Positions 23,107-28,076 of a stretch of 28,076 bases of DNA are shown here, piece by piece (positions within the stretch are counted from its first letter, which is position 1; the number at the start of each line of letters is the position of its first letter). The DNA is from JBDKGD01 sp964513095 (lineage in GTDB: Bacteria > Patescibacteriota > Minisyncoccia > UBA6257 > 2-01-FULL-56-20): assembly GCA_964513095.1 (NCBI GenBank), contig CAZELH010000007.1:1-28076 (forward strand). Direction: 5' to 3'. Below the pieces are notes generated by a model. It was given only the letters and a program-made list of their open reading frames with translations, did no database searches and was not told where the DNA came from. Position numbers and translations under genes: made by a program.

Positions 23107-24957
23107 ATGCCACAAGACAAAAACACCGGCAATATATATACGTCACGCCTCAATCCAGCACAAAAAGAGGCGGTAGAGTCGCGATCACAATCAGTCCTCA
23201 TTGTAGCTGGCGCGGGTACCGGCAAAACAAAGACAATAACCGAACGCATTGCTCGCCTTATTAGAGAAGGTGAGAATCCATCACGTATTTGCGGTTTAAC
23301 GTTTACCAATAAAGCGGCAAAGGAGATGAAAGAACGCGTTGCTCGGCTCGTTCAAGAGGAAAAAGGCGATCTCCCCGCCGAATACGAAGATATGTTTATT
23401 GGCACATTCCACTCTTTTGGCGCCAGATATTTAAAAAAAATGCATACACCGTTTGGTCGAAAACCTAATTTTATCATCTACGACGACAGCGACAGCCTCC
23501 AACTAATACGAACAATAATAAAAGGGGTGAAAAAATATGGCGACAAAGATAGTGAGGAGCTAAAACCGGCTCGCGTCAGTGAAAAAATATCGGCCATTAA
23601 AAACGGGTGGCTCGAAAAAAAGAGTCTTGAAAACTCAACATATCCACCAGACACACTCCTTCTTCATATATACGAAACCTACGAACAAGCATTGGCGCGC
23701 AATAACGCTTTTGACTTTGATGATTTAATAAAAAAACCGGTTGATCTTTTAAAAACCGATCCGGTAGCTCGCACAACACTCCAAGAATCAATCCGCCATC
23801 TCCTTGTCGATGAGTATCAAGATGTCAACGCACTCCAAGCACAACTTATAGAATTATTAGTGGGGCCAAAAACCACCATAACCGTAGTGGGGGACGACGC
23901 TCAAACCATCTACACATGGCGAGGATCGGACATTCACATATTTCTCAATTTTGATAAACAATATAAAAATACGCACACAATATTTCTCGAGGAAAATTAT
24001 CGTTCTCACAAGATAATTCTCGATGCCGCCCAAGCACTCATAGATCACAACAGCAACCAAAAGAAAAAAACTCTTCGAGCTCAAAAAGAAGAAGGCGAAA
24101 AAATTCACGTAATAGAAGCGGGTACTGAAAATCAGGAAGCAAATATCGTAGGCGAAAAAATCGAAGAGCGTCGAAGCGAGACAAAGGGGCAAGAAACAAT
24201 AGCAATTTTATATAGAACAAACGCTCAATCCCGCGCACTCGAACAAGTTCTTGTGGGAAAAACAATACCCTACATCATCTACGGTGGTATAAAATTCTAT
24301 GACCGAAAAGAAATTAAAGATATTATCGCCGCACTACGAGTCATGTACAATCCACAAGACAGCGTAAGCAAGGATAGACTCGAAACATCGTTTACAAAAA
24401 CTCGGTTTAAACAGGTAGCGCCACACCTTACAAGCGAAACAGAGCTCACACCAGAGATAGCTATCAAAAACTTTCTCGATGCCTCCGACTATAGTGGCTA
24501 TATTCAAAAATACTTAAAGAATGTAAAAGAACGAGTAGAAAACATTCAAGAGTTGCTTCGTTTTGCGAAAGAATTTGATAACTTAGGAGTTTTTTTGGAA
24601 CAGGTAAGTCTTGTACAAGCAGTCAGCAACAGAAAATCTTCGAAAAATCCGGTGCAATTAATGAGCATGCACAGCGCCAAAGGACTCGAATTTGATTGCG
24701 TATATATAGTAGGAGCACAAGAAAAAAACCTGCCCCACCAAATGTCGCTTTTTAGCAAAGAACAAATAGAAGAAGAACGTCGATTGCTCTATGTCGCAAT
24801 CACCAGAGCAAGAAAGCATCTAACTATTAGCTACTGGGGGCAACCTTCACGATTTCTCTTTGAAATACCCGCTGATTTAACCGAATTTGAAAGCGTGGGA
24901 TATATGGCGCAGAGCCTCGACGATTCCTCCGACGAACGCTACATTTCCTTCGATTAA
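23107..24957 (+). CDS. UvrD/PcrA-type superfamily 1 DNA helicase
   Basis: A 3'-5' helicase for repair and replication. All SF1A motifs are visible: Q motif LNPAQKEAV, motif I AGAGTGKT (34-41), Ia FTNKAAKEM, Ic GTFHSFG, II DEYQD (D235), III GDDAQTIYTWRG, IV ENYRS and ILYRTNAQSR, V MSMHSAKGLEFD, VI YVAITRARKHL. The protein has 616 residues where PcrA/UvrD have about 720. The gap between YDRKEIKD and motif V is short (about 150 residues) and lacks the usual NxPxRGIG stretch, so subdomain 2B is reduced; the C-terminal tail is also short. The start at 23107 fits the helicase N-terminus. I do not choose between uvrD, pcrA and rep. Confidence 0.92.
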   Translation: MPQDKNTGNIYTSRLNPAQKEAVESRSQSVLIVAGAGTGKTKTITERIARLIREGENPSRICGLTFTNKAAKEMKERVARLVQEEKGDLPAEYEDMFIGTFHSFGARYLKKMHTPFGRKPNFIIYDDSDSLQLIRTIIKGVKKYGDKDSEELKPARVSEKISAIKNGWLEKKSLENSTYPPDTLLLHIYETYEQALARNNAFDFDDLIKKPVDLLKTDPVARTTLQESIRHLLVDEYQDVNALQAQLIELLVGPKTTITVVGDDAQTIYTWRGSDIHIFLNFDKQYKNTHTIFLEENYRSHKIILDAAQALIDHNSNQKKKTLRAQKEEGEKIHVIEAGTENQEANIVGEKIEERRSETKGQETIAILYRTNAQSRALEQVLVGKTIPYIIYGGIKFYDRKEIKDIIAALRVMYNPQDSVSKDRLETSFTKTRFKQVAPHLTSETELTPEIAIKNFLDASDYSGYIQKYLKNVKERVENIQELLRFAKEFDNLGVFLEQVSLVQAVSNRKSSKNPVQLMSMHSAKGLEFDCVYIVGAQEKNLPHQMSLFSKEQIEEERRLLYVAITRARKHLTISYWGQPSRFLFEIPADLTEFESVGYMAQSLDDSSDERYISFD

Positions 24958-25084
24958 ATCGTTCGTTTCTTATAGTGCTTTGTTTGCATTTTAACGATTC
25001 ACGACTTATTCTAAGCCCACCTAGATCAACACTTCGTGTCTGAGCCGTAATATTAAAATTTCTGATTTTGTAATTGTTGTCTAC

Positions 25085-25111
25085 AATACTCAATACTCTA
25101 TACTAAATACT
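25085..25111 (+). promoter_or_regulatory. Overlapping -10-like words before ksgA
   Basis: AATACT and TATACT words repeat here, ending in AATACT (25106-25111) seven bases before ATG, with TATACT at 25099-25104. Any of them could serve as a -10. A similar cluster precedes the gene at 10057. Confidence 0.35.
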
Positions 25112-25118
25112 GATACCC

Positions 25119-25916
25119 ATGTCCTCCTTCCTCGGTCAAAATTTCCTCAAAAACCCTGCTATAAGCGCAAAAATAGTAGGGGAGTTGGAAAAAATAACAA
25201 ACCAAACGATTATAGAGATCGGACCAGGCAGAGGCGCCTTAACACGATTGCTGAGTGCGCAAGCACAAAAAAATGGAAACTCTATCGTAGCAATAGAGAA
25301 AGACAAACGCCTTGCACTCTCCCTATATAAAGAAGTGCTACCAAGCGTAACAGTGGAACATGGCGATATTCGTGATATGTTGCCAGAAGTAAGCAACACT
25401 TTAAAAAATAACGGGCAAAAATACTCAATTATCGGCAACATCCCATATTATCTCACCGGATTTTTGCTCAGAATCATTAGCGAGCTCCCTCAAAAACCAG
25501 AAATCACCGTCCTAATGGTACAAAAAGAGGTAGGGGAACGATTAACCGCTCAACCCCCACACATGAATAAACTCGCGGCATCAGTCCAAGTATGGAGCAC
25601 GGCGGAAAAAATCTGTTTCGTTTCCAAAAAAGACTTCTCTCCCGAGCCAAAAGTGGACTCAGTCGTGGTAAAAATGATCAAAAAAGAAGATTTTAACCCC
25701 CAAAATACCGAAAAATACTACGAACTGGTAAAAATTCTGTTTGCGCAACCAAGAAAAACAATAGAGAACAACCTAAAAGCGGGCTTGAAACAGAAAAATA
25801 GCAAAATAACGTCCGCTGATATAGAAAAAGTGTTGGAAAAAGAAGGAATTGCGCCCAACCTCCGCCCCCAAGACCTCACAATAGACCAAATCATCGCTCT
25901 TTCCTCAATTCTTTAA
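25119..25916 (+). CDS. rsmA: 16S rRNA dimethyladenosine transferase (KsgA/RsmA)
   Basis: Uses SAM to dimethylate the two adjacent adenines in helix 45 of 16S rRNA, a late step in 30S maturation. The 265-aa protein shows the N-terminal GQNFLKN signature, SAM motif I EIGPGRGALT (33-42), VAIEKDKRL (motif II), HGDIRDM, the catalytic NIPYYLTG (N107-Y110), and the C-terminal domain with FSPEPKVDSVVV and LFAQPRKTIENNLK. Length fits the family. The ATG at 25119 follows a run of ATACT/TATACT words (25085-25111); AATACT lies seven bases before ATG and TATACT fourteen. No SD is seen, so it may be leaderless. Confidence 0.96.
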   Translation: MSSFLGQNFLKNPAISAKIVGELEKITNQTIIEIGPGRGALTRLLSAQAQKNGNSIVAIEKDKRLALSLYKEVLPSVTVEHGDIRDMLPEVSNTLKNNGQKYSIIGNIPYYLTGFLLRIISELPQKPEITVLMVQKEVGERLTAQPPHMNKLAASVQVWSTAEKICFVSKKDFSPEPKVDSVVVKMIKKEDFNPQNTEKYYELVKILFAQPRKTIENNLKAGLKQKNSKITSADIEKVLEKEGIAPNLRPQDLTIDQIIALSSIL

Positions 25917-25971
25917 TACTCAATCCGCAATCCATAATTCGTTTCACCCCCCACTGCCTGCCCTCAGAAGC

Positions 25972-25991
25972 CCTGCCTACCGGCAGGCAGG
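25972..25991. repeat. GC-rich 20-bp palindrome, copy 2
   Basis: The exact reverse complement of the palindrome at 10984-11003. It is followed by GAATCTATGT, which also follows the next repeat at 26068, so the two belong to related repeat units. They lie in the 365-bp stretch 25917-26281, which holds no gene. Confidence 0.6.
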
Positions 25992-26067
25992 AATCTATGT
26001 TTTTGTATATTTCTTAATCCTCAATCCACAATCATTTAATCCGTAATTTCTTCCCGCCCCATCTGTC

Positions 26068-26087
26068 ATTCCCGCGAAGGCGGGAAT
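26068..26087. repeat. ATTCCCGC inverted repeat
   Basis: ATTCCCGC (26068-26075) and GCGGGAAT (26080-26087) form an 8-bp stem with a GAAG loop, preceded by TGTC and followed by CTATGT. This is a widespread intergenic repeat type in bacterial and CPR genomes. Around it lie AATCC/AATTC words (25910-25945, 26015-26050) and CACG/TTTACG words (26165-26215). Confidence 0.55.
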
Positions 26088-26244
26088 CTATGTATTTTCA
26101 TTATTCTTTCTTCGGTCTTTGGATCGCTATATGCCATAAGCCATATACTATCTGCTTCTGTATTTTGCGATACACGCTACACGTTACACGATTTACGTTT
26201 CGCGACGTTCGCTTTATACACACCTTATAAACACCAAAGTACCG

Positions 26245-26250
26245 TATAAT
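26245..26250 (+). promoter_or_regulatory. Consensus -10 box for the last gene
   Basis: A perfect TATAAT lies 31 bp before the GTG at 26282. No good -35 is seen at 16-18 bp. Confidence 0.5.
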
Positions 26251-26253
26251 AAG

Positions 26254-26277
26254 TGTGGGAGTTCATATATTCCCACA
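26254..26277 (+). promoter_or_regulatory. 5'-leader hairpin just before the GTG start
   Basis: TGTGGGA (26254-26260) and TCCCACA (26271-26277) form a 7-bp stem with a ten-base loop, four bases before GTG 26282. It would occupy nearly the whole predicted leader, including where an SD would be. It could control translation or protect the 5' end. An in-frame GTG at 26255 inside the stem is an alternative start. Confidence 0.4.
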
Positions 26278-26281
26278 TTCT

Positions 26282-28076
26282 GTGACGACAAAAAAAATCA
26301 CGAATCTTATAGTTGGATTTTTAACGCTTGCAGTGATTGCAACCAGCGTGACTTTTGCGTTAATTGGATGGCAAGGTCAAAAAGAAATCGCCAAAAAAGC
26401 AGATTCACAAGAACTAGCAAAAAAAACAGTTCCGCAAATTGGCGCCAACGCCTTTCAAGAAAATGTCACTGACTTAACCGCCACCCTTCTTCCAAAAGAC
26501 ACGTACCCAATAGGAGACAACATCCCTCCGACAATCGAAAAAGATGATAATCTCACGCAACGATTCGTGAAACAAGCATCATATGAAACCTTAAAGAACA
26601 ACCCAGACGGCCCTCAAACAGATGAAACAGGGATAAGCATATTGGCTCCAGATATAAACACTATTCTCAATGCCACTGCCAACGAAAAAGATTTGGCTCA
26701 AGTAGCTGAAAATTGGCAACCAACAGAGGCGGAATTAACAATAAAAACAGTTCCCGCCTCAACCGAAAACATTGAAGCGTATGTTAAAAATATAAAAAAT
26801 GTATTTGACACGTACTTTTCAGAGGCGGGCATACCAACACTTTCACAACAAACGTTATCAGCCGAGACGCTTGGCAAAGCAAACAAAGATCTTGCAGTAT
26901 TCGCTCAAAAAATAAATCAAATAGAAGTACCCGTAACCCTACAAGAATTTCATAAAAAACTCGCTACCGTTGCCATCTATCAAAAAAATGCCATTGGTTT
27001 TTATGGTCAAAATATAAACGATCCAGTAAAAGTAATTCTTGCGCTACAAACAAGACAAACAGAATACACTAATCAATTAAACAGTCTGACCATCGCTGCT
27101 CAAAAAGTAGGAATACTCCCAACAAAAGAAGGACGAGAAACAGCCCTTTCTGTTATCTGGGAAAATACATTGGGACCCAAAACTGCTCACGCATTTTTTG
27201 CCTGGGTGCAAGATCTTATAGCAGAAATTCAATTAATTAAAGATTCAGTAACCGACATTTGGAAATGGCTCTATACAACATTCTTGCGCATTTTAGTAAA
27301 TCAAATCATCAACCAAATGCAACGTGATTTAGTAAATTGGATTTCTGGAGGAGGGAAGCCAAAATTCGTCACAAATTGGAAACAAGAATTAAGCAGTATC
27401 GGCAACACCGCCGCGTCAGCCATTATTTCAAAAGCGTACCCGAAATTATGTCAAAGTTTCGGACCATTAATTGAAGTTGCCCTTACTCCAGTCAGTGACG
27501 CAACCGATAAAGAATCATTCGACCTCACCTGCACACTTGATCAGGTGATAGATAACGTTCAGTCATTTTATGATAGCTTTGCCAACGGCGGTTGGATTGC
27601 CTATGCCACAACACTTAGACCCGAAAATCAACTCTGGGGAAGTATGTTTATGCTCAATGAAAAAATATCACGCCAAGTGAATAAATCAAAAGAAGCGTCA
27701 ACAAATGAAAAAACGTCTTCCAATGGATTCTTGTCTGGAGGAAAAACATGCAATAACCCGCAAACAAGCGAAATAACGAACGGTGAATACGCCTCTGGCC
27801 TAGGGGAATTAACAGGATCCGTCAATGTAGTAAAAACAGATTGTGATAAAGGTGGTCCAGCGGACAAAAAATGTAGTATAACTCTCTGCGATGTAGACGA
27901 TTATCGCATAAACACTCCGGGAGGAGCAGTAGCCCATTCACTATTTGGATCATTAAACTGGAAACCTAATCAAATCGTCAGCGCTCAACGCATCGAAGAG
28001 CTTGTATCCGCACTTATTGATGCGGCTATCAATCGACTTGTCAATCTCACAATCAACTGGGCAACGGGCAGTGGAG
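26282..28076 (+). CDS. Large secreted or membrane-anchored protein, incomplete at window end
   Basis: An open frame of 598 codons from GTG 26282 with no stop before the window ends. A basic N-terminus (TTKKITN) and one hydrophobic helix (about 8-27, LIVGFLTLAVIATSVTFALIGW) indicate export or anchoring. The body is helical up to about residue 310, with DIWKWLYTTFLRILVNQIINQMQRDLVNWIS as an amphipathic, membrane-active stretch. A Cys-containing part follows (KLCQSFGPLIEVAL, LTCTLDQVIDNVQSFYDSF, GGWIAYATTLRPENQLWG). From memory, Parcubacteria carry proteins with this CxxF...CTLxxV...FYxxFxxGGW pattern near type IV secretion/pilus-like genes, but that link is recall only. The GTG follows a TATAAT box and hairpin. 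Confidence 0.75.
   Translation, partial: MTTKKITNLIVGFLTLAVIATSVTFALIGWQGQKEIAKKADSQELAKKTVPQIGANAFQENVTDLTATLLPKDTYPIGDNIPPTIEKDDNLTQRFVKQASYETLKNNPDGPQTDETGISILAPDINTILNATANEKDLAQVAENWQPTEAELTIKTVPASTENIEAYVKNIKNVFDTYFSEAGIPTLSQQTLSAETLGKANKDLAVFAQKINQIEVPVTLQEFHKKLATVAIYQKNAIGFYGQNINDPVKVILALQTRQTEYTNQLNSLTIAAQKVGILPTKEGRETALSVIWENTLGPKTAHAFFAWVQDLIAEIQLIKDSVTDIWKWLYTTFLRILVNQIINQMQRDLVNWISGGGKPKFVTNWKQELSSIGNTAASAIISKAYPKLCQSFGPLIEVALTPVSDATDKESFDLTCTLDQVIDNVQSFYDSFANGGWIAYATTLRPENQLWGSMFMLNEKISRQVNKSKEASTNEKTSSNGFLSGGKTCNNPQTSEITNGEYASGLGELTGSVNVVKTDCDKGGPADKKCSITLCDVDDYRINTPGGAVAHSLFGSLNWKPNQIVSAQRIEELVSALIDAAINRLVNLTINWATGSG

Noticed and set aside
23106..23309. 68-codon N-terminal extension of the LytM-like protein
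   Set aside because: It is antisense to the helicase N-terminus (Walker A region), and the membrane signal begins just after the ATG at 23105.
77..24957. Alternative genetic code (TGA as Gly)
   Set aside because: comM ends in TGA at the expected length, and core proteins are full length without internal TGA.

Overview
The window looks like a chromosomal segment of an ultra-small Candidate Phyla Radiation bacterium, most likely Parcubacteria/Patescibacteria. This rests on AT-rich DNA, compact housekeeping genes (recA, ftsK, nusA, clpP, tyrS, ksgA, comM, a DksA-type protein, a UvrD-type helicase), large lineage-specific membrane or secreted proteins without recognisable families, few Shine-Dalgarno sites, and spacers full of GC-rich palindromes of the kind common in these genomes. 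Standard genes read through in the standard bacterial code and comM ends in TGA, so TGA is a stop here; this argues against the code-25 Gracilibacteria/SR1. Taxonomy is inferred from memory of such genomes, not from a search.

Layout. 1-4376 (minus): the start of one gene, a 1221-residue protein of unknown function and a DedA-type membrane protein. 4377-5315: a palindromic repeat, a candidate structured RNA, tRNA-His(GTG) and a small self-contained unit (promoter, SD, 88-aa ORF, terminator). 5314-7599 (minus): cysteine desulfurase, a DEDDy-type exonuclease overlapping it, and a small unknown gene with a strong SD and its own terminator. 7688-12218 (plus): ftsK, an HTH/membrane protein, then recA behind a MITE-like inverted-repeat element. 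12305-14015 (minus): two membrane-anchored unknowns. 14124-14543 (plus): a small four-helix membrane protein. 14601-19375 (minus): tyrS, clpP, inorganic pyrophosphatase, nusA and a YraN-like nuclease. 19376-20060: a 685-bp spacer carrying eight palindromes in two classes. 20061-21985 (plus): DksA-like and comM. 22083-23105 (minus): a LysM/LytM protein that has lost metal ligands, whose start codon lies one base from that of the divergent helicase (plus, 23107-24957). 25119-25916 (plus): ksgA. 25917-26281: palindromic repeats. 26282 to the end (plus): an incomplete secreted or membrane protein.

The strongest unexplained signals are: (1) the palindrome array at 19411-19884, where one 6-bp half-site (TGTTTA/TAAACA) is used facing inward around GCGC five times and facing outward around a 4-bp spacer three times; (2) a repeated start architecture in which TATACT lies 6-7 bp before ATG, implying leaderless mRNAs, while other genes have a -35/-10 promoter plus SD; (3) a 142-bp element with 24-bp terminal inverted repeats and nested palindromes upstream of recA; (4) a tRNA-His in which both partners of the 18:55 tertiary pair are changed; (5) degenerate spacer words that recur in one orientation whichever way the neighbouring genes point.
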